DNA of 64,000 nucleotides from Paenisporosarcina quisquiliarum_A (GCF_043641925.1 NZ_JBHZRU010000004.1:62001-126000); one strand, 5' to 3'. Shown: positions 16,753 to 25,518, counted from the first letter of the stretch. Notes: generated from the letters alone by a model not told the origin. A program made the numbers and translations.

Positions 16753-17688
16753 ATGAAGCTAACGAGGGAACAAATAAAATATATAAAAGAAAATACGAGT
16801 CTACCTCGCAATGATGTGGGTCATGCAATGTCTACATATATAGGGAAAACAGATAATGTGGCCTATAGTCTTTTTTCATTGCTTCCGAACCGGTCTTTTT
16901 GGGTGCGTTATACAAAAGGAATAGGAAGTGGAATTGAGAAATATACAGTCGTACAAGGCACCTTAGAAGTTCAATATGAAGGTCATGCTTTCATTTTAAA
17001 TGAAGGAGAAACACTTGATGCATCAGAGTACCCTGAACTCCTGTCTTTTTATGGGGAAGATGCTGTGGAAATACTTGTAGAAATGTCCACGGAAGAATTT
17101 GAAACTAATTTTAGAAATACAGAAATTGTTCAGCGAGATGCTGCTGCTATTGAAAAAGTAGATGGATACACATTTCACCACTGTTCAAGAATAAAAGATT
17201 ACTCCATTGAATTATGGAAAAAACTAGGACAGCCAATTGAACGTGTTACGATGCTACGCTGGGGAGCTTACTTCCACGATATTGGAAAGTTGGCTGTCCC
17301 AATTGAAATTCTAAACAAACCAGGCAAACTTACATCTGAAGAGTGGGAATTGATGAAATCTCATACCGTTAAAGGGGCTCAGATGATGAGGGAGCATGAA
17401 ATCATTTGGTTACGTGATGCTGCATTTATCGTTGAAGAACATCATGAGCGGTATGACGGCAAAGGATATCCCTATGGTTTAAAGGGGGAAGAAATTTCTT
17501 TGGAAGCATCAATTGTATCAGTGGTAGATTCTTTCGATGCCATGACAACTGATCGCGTTTATCGAAATGCTCTAACCATTAAAGAAGCAATTCAAGAGAT
17601 AATTAAAGGCAGAGGGACTCAATTCAATCCGACTGTTGTCGATGCATTCTTAAAATTACTACATGATCAAGAATTTAAATGGCGTTAA
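16753..17688 (+). CDS. Cupin-like domain fused to HD-GYP phosphohydrolase
   Basis: A 311-residue protein. The N-terminal about 120 residues look like a cupin beta barrel (EKYTVVQGTLEVQYEGHAFILNEGE is the typical cupin turn). The C-terminal about 180 residues are an HD-GYP domain: YFHDIGKLAVP near residue 174 (HD motif), a following H in MKSHTVKGA, EEHHERYDGKGYP with the GYP motif near 238, and DSFDAMTTDRVYR. HD-GYP domains usually hydrolyse cyclic di-nucleotides such as c-di-GMP. The ATG at 16753 has GGAGG five bases upstream; the frame is open from 16693. A signal could be sensed by the cupin part, as an inference. Confidence 0.85.
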   Translation: MKLTREQIKYIKENTSLPRNDVGHAMSTYIGKTDNVAYSLFSLLPNRSFWVRYTKGIGSGIEKYTVVQGTLEVQYEGHAFILNEGETLDASEYPELLSFYGEDAVEILVEMSTEEFETNFRNTEIVQRDAAAIEKVDGYTFHHCSRIKDYSIELWKKLGQPIERVTMLRWGAYFHDIGKLAVPIEILNKPGKLTSEEWELMKSHTVKGAQMMREHEIIWLRDAAFIVEEHHERYDGKGYPYGLKGEEISLEASIVSVVDSFDAMTTDRVYRNALTIKEAIQEIIKGRGTQFNPTVVDAFLKLLHDQEFKWR

Positions 17689-17717
17689 AAGACTTGGGAA
17701 CTTTCCAGGTCTTTTTC
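17687..17717 (+). terminator. Terminator after HD-GYP gene
   Basis: AAAAGACTTGG pairs with CCAGGTCTTTTT (one mismatch or wobble), loop GAACTTT, T run. Confidence 0.75.
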
Positions 17718-17733
17718 TATAGGAGTGATGAAT

Positions 17734-18426
17734 GTGAAGGCTATTATATTTGACTTGGATGGAACTTTACTCGATCGGCATTCTACATTAAAAGCTTTCT
17801 GTATAGCTCAACATGCTAAATTTGATCTATCCATGAATCGAAAACTGTATTGCGATCGAATAATCGAACTTGATGAAAATGGATATATAAGGAAAGAGCA
17901 AGTGTATTCGCAAATAGTTCAAGAGAATAATTGGTCAAATCATCTTAAGAATGTTTTATTTGATGATTATATGCATCATTTCCACGAGTTTTGCGTCCCA
18001 TATAAGGGGTTACATGAAACACTTAAAGAATTAGAGAGACAAAAATATGTAATCGGATTGATAACGAATGGGCGATACGAAGGACAACGTGCAAGCATCC
18101 AGGCGCTTGGGATTGAAGCCTACTTTCAAGTTGTTCTCATCTCAGAGTCTGAAGGGATTTCAAAACCAAATCCTTTGATTTTTCAACGAGCGTTATCACA
18201 ATTAAATTTGCTGCCAGAAGAAACGTTTTATGTTGGGGACCATCCTATTAATGATATTGAAGCAGCGAAAAAAGTAGGATTACTAACCATATGGAAAAGG
18301 AATGATGTATATAAACAGGCCAATGCAGACGAGGAAATACACGAATTGAATGAAATCCTAAGTATCTTGAACAGGAGAGAAAATAATGAATTACATACAA
18401 AACATGAGAAAAATGATCGGGAATGA
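17734..18426 (+). CDS. HAD-superfamily hydrolase
   Basis: A 230-residue haloacid dehalogenase-type phosphatase. Motif I is IIFDLDGTLLD at the N-terminus (nucleophile Asp), motif II is LITNGR near residue 108, motif III is the Lys of GISKPNPLIF near 145 and motif IV is YVGDHPINDIEAAK near 168. A helical cap lies between motifs I and II. AGGAG is too close to the ATG at 17728, so the GTG at 17734 is preferred. Its 3' end overlaps the next Nudix gene by 41 bases. Small phosphoester substrates are likely. Confidence 0.88.
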   Translation: MKAIIFDLDGTLLDRHSTLKAFCIAQHAKFDLSMNRKLYCDRIIELDENGYIRKEQVYSQIVQENNWSNHLKNVLFDDYMHHFHEFCVPYKGLHETLKELERQKYVIGLITNGRYEGQRASIQALGIEAYFQVVLISESEGISKPNPLIFQRALSQLNLLPEETFYVGDHPINDIEAAKKVGLLTIWKRNDVYKQANADEEIHELNEILSILNRRENNELHTKHEKNDRE

Positions 18427-18850
18427 AACATTACTAACTGTTGGCTGTGGCATAATAATTGAACAAAATAACCAGATTTTATTGCAACATCGAACAGATG
18501 CCGATGTATGGGGAATTCCAGGTGGTGTTATTGAAATGGGTGAGCAAGTAGAGGATGCCGCTCGAAGAGAAACATTAGAGGAAACCGGATTAACTGCAGG
18601 AGAACTTGAGTTATTTGGCGTTTACTCTGGCCGAGAGGGTTATGCCAGTTATGCAAATGGAGATCAAGTTTATAGCATTCAACTGATTTTCTTAACCACA
18701 ACGGTAAATGGTGATTTAATTCAAGTTAGTGATGAAAGTCACGCGCATCAATACTTCGATAAACACGATCTACCAGACAATATTAACTCTCATCAAAAAC
18801 GGTTCATCATGGATTGGGTCAATGGATTACAAACCCCTATCATCAAATAA
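18386..18850 (+). CDS. Nudix hydrolase
   Basis: A 154-residue single-domain Nudix protein. The Nudix box GGVIEMGEQVEDAARRETLE continues with ETGL near residues 48-70; Glu residues of the RETLEET helix bind metal. HRTDADVWGIPGG before the box is typical of MutT-like ADP-ribose or NTP pyrophosphatases. Its start (AGGAGAG upstream) lies inside the end of the HAD gene, so the two are probably co-translated. Confidence 0.9.
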   Translation: MNYIQNMRKMIGNETLLTVGCGIIIEQNNQILLQHRTDADVWGIPGGVIEMGEQVEDAARRETLEETGLTAGELELFGVYSGREGYASYANGDQVYSIQLIFLTTTVNGDLIQVSDESHAHQYFDKHDLPDNINSHQKRFIMDWVNGLQTPIIK

Positions 18851-18888
18851 AGCCAAGGCACAATTAATTGTGCTTCGGCTTTTTCTTT
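18849..18888. terminator. Terminator between convergent genes
   Basis: AAGCC-AGGCACAATT pairs with AATTGTGCTT-GGCTT; T runs follow on the plus strand. The 3' part overlaps the end of the convergent glycosyltransferase gene. Confidence 0.8.
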
Positions 18889-19919
18889 TTGAACACCCAT
18901 TCCCTTTGAATAATAAAACCAACTAAGAACAGAAGACTGTCGACGATTCCTTTTATCACGATTTCGCCTTTTCCTAATAGATCATACGCTCCGTGAACAA
19001 GACTAGCAGACAGAACCATGATAATAACTGCGAGAATCACATATTTAATAAATGACCGTTCGTCACCTTTTTTGAAGACTTTTTTTCGATTAATGATGTA
19101 ATTGAACGTTCCAGAGATGACTCTAGCAATAATCGTTGCAATCACTATATAAAGTTCTGGGGCATTATCTTTCCAAAGCCATATAAACAACGCAAATAAA
19201 GCCATATCTAAACCAAAAGAAGCGACTCCTGATAGGGCAAACTTCAAGAACACTTGATAAATTTTCATCGATGACTTGATGGGTTGGAAATGGGATGATT
19301 CATTATTTTTGGTATACACAGTTTCAATCTCCACCTCATATATCGGTATTCCTTCATCCTTAGTCGCAGCTAACAGATTTAACTCGTAATCGAAGGCTTC
19401 ACCTTTTATTGACAGTAACCATGGAAGTTGTTTTCTTAAAAATAATCGTAATCCGGTTTGTGTATCAGTAATTCCAATCCCTGTGGTATATCGAAATAGA
19501 TTTCGAGTGAGTTTATTGCCAAAGCGACTTCGAAAAGGAACATGCTTTTGATCAAAATCTCGAACTCCTAAGCCAATGCCATTATAATCATATGAGGATT
19601 TTAGTAAGGTGCAAATGTCTTTCGTCAAATGTTGACCATCTGCATCAACAGTAATGATTTTTTGAATATGAGGACAATGGTTCAGTATGTAATGAAATGC
19701 AGTCTTTATCGCACGTCCTTTCCCTTGATTGGCAGCGTGAGATAGGACTTTAACTTCGGGTAATTTTCCAATTGAGTGGAAAAAAGGCTTATAATCTTGA
19801 CCGGAACCATCATCCACAACCAAGATGTTTGTAAAGCCTACGTCAACTAGTTCTTCAATCGTGGTTCGACATGATTGTTCTGGCTTGTAGGCTGCAATTA
19901 AAATACAAGTAGTATCCAT
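18864..19919 (-). CDS. Glycosyltransferase family 2 fused to a GtrA-like membrane domain
   Basis: A 351-residue two-part protein. Residues 1-215 are a GT-A glycosyltransferase related to dolichol-phosphate mannose synthases: CILIAAYKPE, VVDDGSG near residue 34, NQGKGRAIK, VDADGQH (DxD motif) near 93, and TDTQTGLRLF. Residues 225-345 hold four transmembrane segments with the GtrA pattern (KFALSGVASFGLDMALF, FNYIINRKKVF, IIQREWVF). It probably transfers a sugar to undecaprenyl phosphate and may help it cross the membrane for wall or teichoic acid glycosylation. AGGAGG precedes the ATG. Confidence 0.9.
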   Translation of the reverse strand: MDTTCILIAAYKPEQSCRTTIEELVDVGFTNILVVDDGSGQDYKPFFHSIGKLPEVKVLSHAANQGKGRAIKTAFHYILNHCPHIQKIITVDADGQHLTKDICTLLKSSYDYNGIGLGVRDFDQKHVPFRSRFGNKLTRNLFRYTTGIGITDTQTGLRLFLRKQLPWLLSIKGEAFDYELNLLAATKDEGIPIYEVEIETVYTKNNESSHFQPIKSSMKIYQVFLKFALSGVASFGLDMALFALFIWLWKDNAPELYIVIATIIARVISGTFNYIINRKKVFKKGDERSFIKYVILAVIIMVLSASLVHGAYDLLGKGEIVIKGIVDSLLFLVGFIIQREWVFKKKKPKHN

Positions 19920-20131
19920 GCAAAATCCTCCTTATTTCCCTTTACCCATATCTTTCTAACTTCAAGCTGAAAAAAAGGAATTGAAAAACGTATGTCGAAT
20001 CTTTAAAAGTATAAGAAAATCCTGAACTAAATAGCAGTATTTAAGGGGTGCTCACAAAACCTTAGGAGAGTTAAGTGGAATAGAAAAGAAAGAGACTTTT
20101 TTTTTCTGCAGACTGCAGACATTTAATAAAT

Positions 20132-20270
20132 GTTGATTTCCATTGCGGCGGACGCTTTCCGCGGGCACGACCTCAGCCGCTTCCTTCGCGATGCTCAGTC
20201 CAGGGTCTTCAGTTCGTGCTGATTCCGCTGGAGTCGCCGCCTCCATTCCAATCAACTGAAATCGCAGTAA
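20132..20270. repeat. Dispersed GC-rich repeat, element A, copy 1
   Basis: Begins GTTGATTTCCATTGCGGCGG and ends CCGCCTCCATTCCAATCAAC plus CTGAAATCGC-GTAAA. The ends are imperfect inverted repeats (GTTGATT...AATCAAC with GGCGG/CCGCC). The inside, GCTTTCCGCGG...TCTTCAGTTCGTGCT-ATTCCGCTGGAGTCG, is shared with the copy at 48261. No ORF with a ribosome site is inside. It is visibly GC-richer than its surroundings. Together with element B this accounts for the gene-free stretch 19920-20453; I see nothing else in that stretch. Confidence 0.85.
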
Positions 20271-20300
20271 ATATAACTCTGCACACTATTTTTTAAAAAA

Positions 20301-20350
20301 ATGGTCCGTTATTTCTGAAGGGTCCTGCGGAAAAACGAAACACCTAGCCC
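20301..20350. repeat. Dispersed repeat, element B, copy 1 (truncated)
   Basis: ATGGTCC-TTATTTCTGAAG followed by CCTGCGGAAAAACGAAA and a CTAG segment matches the left end of the full copy at 48578. The right half is missing. Confidence 0.78.
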
Positions 20351-20453
20351 TCAATTTTTATTTATCATGTGCAATAGATTAGTAATGAAATTTTTATAGT
20401 AAATAACTAATACTATTTTTTCTGAAGTCTGAAACAATGTGAATATTACTAGT

Positions 20454-20708
20454 TCATAACTCTAATGAATAAAAAGCGAGAATCAATAATGAAACAACCA
20501 CTACATTTATTAAATAATACGTATTTCTCGAAATTTCTCGATCTAACCATGCAATACGATCGACAATTTTATAACTAATAACCATAATCGCGATTAAAAA
20601 TAATATGGCAACAAATGTGGACATATTATACACATGTAAATCGATGAATCGCACAATGATTAATGTCCCAGCCATTATCATCCCATAAGCTACTCGTTTT
20701 AACGGCAT
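20454..20708 (-). CDS. Small integral membrane protein
   Basis: An 84-residue protein with three hydrophobic segments (about residues 8-24, 33-50 and 65-82) and a basic loop in the middle (VDRIAWLDREISRN). The family is not recognised. Three possible starts (20717 TTG, 20714 ATG, 20708 ATG) follow AAGGAGG; the ATG at 20708 has the normal spacing of about nine bases. It stands alone between the repeat region and a divergent acetyltransferase gene. Confidence 0.65.
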   Translation of the reverse strand: MPLKRVAYGMIMAGTLIIVRFIDLHVYNMSTFVAILFLIAIMVISYKIVDRIAWLDREISRNTYYLINVVVVSLLILAFYSLEL

Positions 20709-20816
20709 TAACATCAACCTCCTTGAATGCTACAAGTATAGCAATTCATAGAGGCTATAGAAAGATAAATTCATGTTAGTCAAATAGGAAAGACAAAATA
20801 GAAAGGGGTTCTGAAA

Positions 20817-21809
20817 ATGATACAATTTGTTGGGTTAGATGAACGATTTCTTCCGCGAATGGCAGAAATTTTATCGCTTCGTCAAACAGCAGAGAGATCC
20901 AAATATCCATTTTTACCAGAAAAATTTGAGAATCCAGATGAAACAGAGAATATTTTACGCTCAGAAATGAAAAAACCATTTGTGAATGGACTGGTGGCCC
21001 TTCGAAATAGCAAGGTTATTGGCTATTTACTTTATGAGTTTAAAGAAAACGCACAAAAAGGTCGGCATATATTAATCAGCTATCCTTCTTTTGCAATTGA
21101 CGTGACAGAACATCCGAGATTGGTTCGACTTATGTATGCAGAGGCGGGTTCAGAGTGGATCAAACATGGTTATTTTCAGCATATAATCTTCGCTCCATTA
21201 GGTAATGACCGTCAGTTAAATGAATGGCTAGAACAAGGATTCCGTTTCGATCAAAAATATGCAGTTCTAGATATGAATCAATATGAAGCGAAAAACAAAG
21301 ATCAAGTAAATATTCAAGTACGTAAGAGCGTAGAAAATGATGAAGAATTACTTAAAAAAATGTCTAGATGGAATAGTATTCATCAAGCAGCTGCCCCTTC
21401 CTGGAATCCAATTACGAAAGAAACACTTGAAGACGTAAAAAGCGGATATGCTTCACTTGCGAGTGATGCGGAAGCAATTGTTTTTTTAGGAGAAGAAAGA
21501 GGAATTCCTGCAGGTTTTCACGTGTACTATGAAGTTGAAGCGAGTGATACTATGTACACACCAGAGAGATGCGTGGAATTACCTGCAGCTTCTACCAACC
21601 CCGAGTTGCGCGGAAGAGGGATTGGCAAAGCATTAACTGATTTTAGTGTAAATGAGCTGAAAGAAATGGGATATCGCTATTGTCTAGCTGATTGGCATAC
21701 ACCAAATCATCTTTCTTCTTATTTCTGGCCAAAGATGGGATATCAGCCATTTATGGTGCGCATGCTTCGTACAGTAGATAACCGAATTGCTTGGGCCCAT
21801 GGCAAATAG
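20817..21809 (+). CDS. Tandem GNAT acetyltransferase
   Basis: A 330-residue protein with two GNAT-like halves. The C-terminal half (about 170-330) holds a clear acetyl-CoA site, NPELRGRGIGKALTDF, and a MGYRYCLADWHTPNHLSSYFWPKMGY motif B. The N-terminal half (about 1-165) keeps the fold features but has no good RGxG loop and may be structural. AAAGGGG precedes the ATG. Its stop overlaps the start of the next gene by 11 bases. Substrate unknown. Confidence 0.85.
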   Translation: MIQFVGLDERFLPRMAEILSLRQTAERSKYPFLPEKFENPDETENILRSEMKKPFVNGLVALRNSKVIGYLLYEFKENAQKGRHILISYPSFAIDVTEHPRLVRLMYAEAGSEWIKHGYFQHIIFAPLGNDRQLNEWLEQGFRFDQKYAVLDMNQYEAKNKDQVNIQVRKSVENDEELLKKMSRWNSIHQAAAPSWNPITKETLEDVKSGYASLASDAEAIVFLGEERGIPAGFHVYYEVEASDTMYTPERCVELPAASTNPELRGRGIGKALTDFSVNELKEMGYRYCLADWHTPNHLSSYFWPKMGYQPFMVRMLRTVDNRIAWAHGK

Positions 21810-22293
21810 AATTCGGATTATTGGACCAGTGGGAAGCGGGAAAACCACTCTAACACGTAAACTCTCGGAAGCACAGGGTATTCCAATGTTCACTTTGGAT
21901 GATATGGTATGGTCCAGAGGTCCAAATGGAGATACGAGGAATTCAACTGAATACCGCGATGCATTGTTAAAAGAGGTAATTCAAAAGGAATCTTGGATTA
22001 TTGAAGGCACTCATTTAGGCTGGGCAGATGTGTCATTTGAAAAAGCGAATCTGATTATTTTTTTGAATCCCTCTGTATCAGTTCGGATTTATCGATTTTC
22101 CAAACGATTTTATAGACAAAAAAGAGGCATTGATCCTATAAGTTATACGCCAACATGGACAATTTATGGCAGAATGTTCAAATGGACATATCAATATGAA
22201 ACGATTTACAAACATCAAGTTAGATCGATTATGTCAGAAGTACAAGCAAAGTCAATTGAAATACAAGATGGCAAAGAGTTAGGAGTTTTTTAA
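21799..22293 (+). CDS. P-loop kinase-like protein (FlaR/topology modulation type)
   Basis: A 164-residue P-loop NTPase with Walker A GPVGSGKTT near residue 10 and the LDDMVWSRG, SWIIEGTH, ADLIIFL-type pattern of the adenylate-kinase-like group often labelled DNA topology modulation protein FlaR; that label is historical and the true activity is unknown. The ATG at 21799 overlaps the preceding stop; a TTG at 21787 is less likely. A second member of the same group is encoded at 45510. The next gene overlaps by one base. Confidence 0.8.
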   Translation: MANRIRIIGPVGSGKTTLTRKLSEAQGIPMFTLDDMVWSRGPNGDTRNSTEYRDALLKEVIQKESWIIEGTHLGWADVSFEKANLIIFLNPSVSVRIYRFSKRFYRQKRGIDPISYTPTWTIYGRMFKWTYQYETIYKHQVRSIMSEVQAKSIEIQDGKELGVF

Positions 22294-22952
22294 TGGAGAA
22301 TCAACCATTTGTGGCATCTTGGAGTGGTGGGAAAGATTCCGCGATGGCATATTATAGAGCGATTCAATCAGGCATGACGCCAAAAAAATTATTAACGATG
22401 TTTCAAGAGGATGAAACCATTTCAAAATCTCATGCTTTGCCATTTGAAGTTGTCCAAGCACAAGCTGATCGTGTGGGTATTCCGTTAATGATACGTGGAG
22501 CGGGATGGACCGATTATGAAGTGAAATTTATTGAAGCCATGGATGAGTGTCGTGCAGATGGAATTACACACGGGGTTTTTGGTGATATCGACTTGGTTGG
22601 GCATCTAGAATGGGTTCAAAAAACATGTGCTAAATCAGAAATTATTCCGATCCATCCATTATGGCAAGAGCCACGCCGATCCATTTTGGAAGAAATGTTA
22701 AAAGTGGGATTTGAAGCAGTAATTGTCGTCATTAATACGCAGATGATGCCTTCATCGTATATAGGTAGAACATTTACTTTTGAGTTAATGAACGAGTTAG
22801 AAGCGCTTGGTATTGACTCCTGTGGTGAAAATGGGGAATTCCATACAATCGTGATTAATGGTCCTATCTTTTCTTCTCGTGTACCAGTAACGTTTGGAGA
22901 TGTTCGCGAAAACGAAGATTATGTTTTTTTAGATGTTTCCCTGATTAAGTGA
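22293..22952 (+). CDS. Dph6-like PP-loop ATP pyrophosphatase
   Basis: A 219-residue protein with the PP-loop SWSGGKDS at residues 9-16 and the GENGEFHT motif near residue 185 that marks the diphthine-ammonia ligase (Dph6) superfamily. Bacteria lack diphthamide, so it probably ligates ammonia or an amine to another substrate. The ATG shares one base with the preceding stop (TAATG), so it belongs to a three-gene unit with the acetyltransferase and P-loop kinase. Confidence 0.88.
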   Translation: MENQPFVASWSGGKDSAMAYYRAIQSGMTPKKLLTMFQEDETISKSHALPFEVVQAQADRVGIPLMIRGAGWTDYEVKFIEAMDECRADGITHGVFGDIDLVGHLEWVQKTCAKSEIIPIHPLWQEPRRSILEEMLKVGFEAVIVVINTQMMPSSYIGRTFTFELMNELEALGIDSCGENGEFHTIVINGPIFSSRVPVTFGDVRENEDYVFLDVSLIK

Positions 22953-22982
22953 GGATATCCAAACTTTTTTACGAGAAAATGA

Positions 22983-23018
22983 AAACGGCCATCCCTAAAA
23001 AGGTTGGCCGTTTCGTTT
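22983..23018 (+). terminator. Terminator after PP-loop gene
   Basis: AAACGGCCA pairs with TGGCCGTTT, with an inner CC/GG pair and a loop of A residues; a T-rich tail follows. Confidence 0.85.
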
Positions 23019-23057
23019 TAGTGTAAATTTACGACTGATTACGAAGGGGGAATATTT

Positions 23058-23432
23058 TTGACATCCATAAAGTATTTGTCTATCCTATTTATTTTTTCTG
23101 TATTTTTCTCAATTGTAACAGGTTGCTCTAATAGTATTTCAGGCAGTGGGGATGGCACATCTTCAGCGGATTGGGCATTTTCGTCTGTTGTTTGGGAAGG
23201 GTACATTTATCGAATAAGTGATGAATATATCGATGACATAAGTGAAGAAATAGGCGAAGTAACAAAGTATTCGGATATGGAAGGAACGTACTCTGGAAAT
23301 TTTTCTAATGCCTATCAAAAAGGTACAAAATTTTACGCTATAAAAGGAATAAGTACGGAAGAAGCCATAGCCATTGAAGAAGATGGTAAATATAGAAAAG
23401 CAATTAGGAACGGAAAATACGGAGAAAAGTGA
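23058..23432 (+). CDS. Small lipoprotein
   Basis: A 124-residue protein starting with TTG (AAGGGGGA eight bases upstream). The signal peptide ends in the lipobox VTGC, so the mature protein is lipid-anchored outside the membrane. The remainder is a small domain (VVWEGYIYRIS near residue 50, GTKFYAIKG near 95) with no named family. Its size and layout recall small Bacillus lipoproteins of unknown function. Confidence 0.72.
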   Translation: MTSIKYLSILFIFSVFFSIVTGCSNSISGSGDGTSSADWAFSSVVWEGYIYRISDEYIDDISEEIGEVTKYSDMEGTYSGNFSNAYQKGTKFYAIKGISTEEAIAIEEDGKYRKAIRNGKYGEK

Positions 23433-23465
23433 TTTTTCTTTTAGAAGCAAACCGTTATGAATAAA

Positions 23466-23507
23466 AAAATAGGCATCCAATCGTACAGTTAATTGGATAC
23501 CTATTTT
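23466..23507. terminator. Bidirectional terminator
   Basis: AAATAGGCATCCAAT pairs with ATTGGATACCTATTT (one mismatch) between convergent genes. Confidence 0.8.
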
Positions 23508-23533
23508 GGTTTTTATTTTATATTCAAAGAAAT

Positions 23534-24694
23534 TTATAGATACTCGACTAATTCTTTCTCTAAAAATGGAGTGGCACCTAAAAAATCGATAAATGCTTTG
23601 TACTTTTTCTGTTCATCTTCACTCGGTTTATTGCCTGTGAAATAAGCACGAATTAAGATGTTTTTTGGTGTATGTTCCATATCAATAAATTCGAGCAATT
23701 GTGCTTCATAGCCTACCAATTTTAATAGTTCTGCTCGGATTGAATCAGTTGCAAGAGCGGCAAAACGCTCTTTAATTAACCCGTGCTGAAGCATAACATC
23801 GAGTGTCGGACTAGAAAGCTGTGAGTTTAATTCATGCTGACAACAAGGGACACTCAAAATAACTTTTGCTCCCCATTTTACTGCTCGAGCAAGTGCCATA
23901 TCTGTAGCAACGTCACAAGCATGAAGTGTTACTACCATATCCACAGCTGTCTCTTCGTTGTAATCATTAATATCCCCAACTAAAAACTCCAGATGATCAT
24001 AATTTAAATCTTTAGCGATTTGTTGACACTCTTCAATGACTTCTTTTTTTAAATCAAGTCCTGTAACGCGAATATCTAACCCTTTTTCAATTCGTAAGTA
24101 ATGATAAAGAGCAAACGTTAAATAAGATTTTCCTGAACCGAAATCTAAAATTCGTACTGGTCGATCTTTCGGTAAATATTCAAGTGCATCGTCAATAAAT
24201 TCGACGAAACGATTGATTTGACGAAATTTATCATGCTTCTGTTTTTTGACTTTGCCATCAGGGGTTTGTACACCTAATCTGACAAGGAATGGGTAAGCTA
24301 TATCTTCACTTAATAAGTAGTTCTTTTTACGGTTATGAGAAAGGTTTACTATCTTTTTTGTTTGAACCTGATCCGATTTCCATAACACTTTAAACTTTTT
24401 AGAAAGCTGTATATGAATTTTTTGTTCCTCAAATTCAGCTTGAACTTGGCGGAATTGTTGAAGTAACTCTTCAAGCTTTGGTGCTAAGTTTGAAAGCTCT
24501 ATATTTTCATGTTTGAGTACACGCTCATATTGATATTCCAATTGAATATGATAAATACCTTTTAATTCAACAGGTTTCATTTTCACACGTTTTACTTCGT
24601 CGGTCTTTGAACGAGGTTGACTAACCGTTGCTGCTATTAATGTTTTTTTTTCAATAAGCTTCAGAAGCTGTTGAAACATATCAATATATTCCAT
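23534..24694 (-). CDS. SAM-dependent methyltransferase
   Basis: A 386-residue protein. The N-terminal about 160 residues are alpha-beta with many Lys and Gln, possibly a nucleic-acid or substrate-binding part. A class I methyltransferase core follows: ILDFGSGKSYLTFAL (SAM loop) near residue 185, VTGLDLK near 212, and VVTLHACDVATD near 255. SVPCCQHELN suggests a cysteine-containing active-site loop. The target could be RNA or a small molecule. AGAAGG precedes the ATG. Transcribed alone on the minus strand. Confidence 0.82.
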   Translation of the reverse strand: MEYIDMFQQLLKLIEKKTLIAATVSQPRSKTDEVKRVKMKPVELKGIYHIQLEYQYERVLKHENIELSNLAPKLEELLQQFRQVQAEFEEQKIHIQLSKKFKVLWKSDQVQTKKIVNLSHNRKKNYLLSEDIAYPFLVRLGVQTPDGKVKKQKHDKFRQINRFVEFIDDALEYLPKDRPVRILDFGSGKSYLTFALYHYLRIEKGLDIRVTGLDLKKEVIEECQQIAKDLNYDHLEFLVGDINDYNEETAVDMVVTLHACDVATDMALARAVKWGAKVILSVPCCQHELNSQLSSPTLDVMLQHGLIKERFAALATDSIRAELLKLVGYEAQLLEFIDMEHTPKNILIRAYFTGNKPSEDEQKKYKAFIDFLGATPFLEKELVEYL

Positions 24695-24814
24695 AAATTC
24701 GCCTTCTTTTCGATTGTCTTTTGTGTAAGTTTAACACATTAATTAGGCACCACTTTGAAAGTTGGGTGTGCATTCGCGCGCTGGAATAAAAAGGAATAGT
24801 CTGCCATAACACAA

Positions 24815-25363
24815 TTAAGTTGGTGTGTTGCTTTTCTCATTCCAAACTCGTGAAATATTTGTGGATGAGTTATTAATAGTGAGCATGTACACATCTGGGT
24901 TGCTAAGTGATTTCCATTCATGAAAACCATACGAGTCATCAAAATGCTTTAATACTAGACTCATCAAATTCCCGTGTGTAACCAAGATAGAATGATTGGG
25001 AACTTCCTTAATGACTTCGATTGCACGATTAGTTGCTTCGCGACTCGATTCACCACCAGGGAGTACTAAATCCATATCAGTAAAAGTTTGTTCAAGTTGA
25101 GTCATCCAATCAGGTAAGTCTATATCACTTAAAATTCGTTCGGCTAATCGAGAATCGGTTTGAATTTCAAGTTGTTTACATAAAGCAGTTAGCGTTATCG
25201 ATTGTTTTGCTCGAAGATAAGGACTCGAAATGATATGTTCTACTTCTTTATTTTCAAAAAATGAAACCAAATCTTGTGCTTGTTGGAATCCGGTTGAAGT
25301 TAACGCGGCAGTTGGAGCTTGACCAGTGGCGGAACAATGTCTGATTAGGTAAATCGTTCTCAT
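24815..25363 (-). CDS. Histidine phosphatase family protein
   Basis: A 182-residue phosphoglycerate mutase-like enzyme. The phosphohistidine motif is IYLIRHCSATG (RHC) near residue 8, with SSPYLRAKQS near 55, GGES near 118 and the second active-site histidine in ILVTHGNLM near 140. It should act on a phosphorylated small molecule. AAGGAGTGA precedes the ATG at 25363; the longer frame to 25372 begins inside that site. Confidence 0.88.
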   Translation of the reverse strand: MRTIYLIRHCSATGQAPTAALTSTGFQQAQDLVSFFENKEVEHIISSPYLRAKQSITLTALCKQLEIQTDSRLAERILSDIDLPDWMTQLEQTFTDMDLVLPGGESSREATNRAIEVIKEVPNHSILVTHGNLMSLVLKHFDDSYGFHEWKSLSNPDVYMLTINNSSTNISRVWNEKSNTPT

Positions 25364-25414
25364 TACAATCACTCCTTGTTATGCAAGTTTATTATAGAAA
25401 GTGATCTATGTAAA

Positions 25415-25463
25415 AAGGGGCATCCTTAAAAGCCACTGTTATGGCTTTTGGGACACCCCTTCA
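25415..25463 (-). terminator. Terminator of the rib operon
   Basis: On the minus strand AAGGGGTGTCCCAAAAGCCA pairs with TGGCTTTTAAGGATGCCCCTT, followed by TTTTTAC. It lies between ribH and the phosphatase gene. Confidence 0.85.
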
Positions 25464-25518
25464 AACTGTAAATTTCACACGTGTTTTTTATAAGTACGGA
25501 AAAGTCTCAGTGTTGTAT

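Noticed and set aside
20052..20255. Minus-strand ORF in the repeat region
   Set aside because: It lies on repeat element A, has no ribosome site, and the reading is not kept in the other copy.
24739..24942. Minus-strand ORF overlapping the phosphatase gene end
   Set aside because: Out of frame with a well-supported gene and lacking a ribosome site; a shadow.
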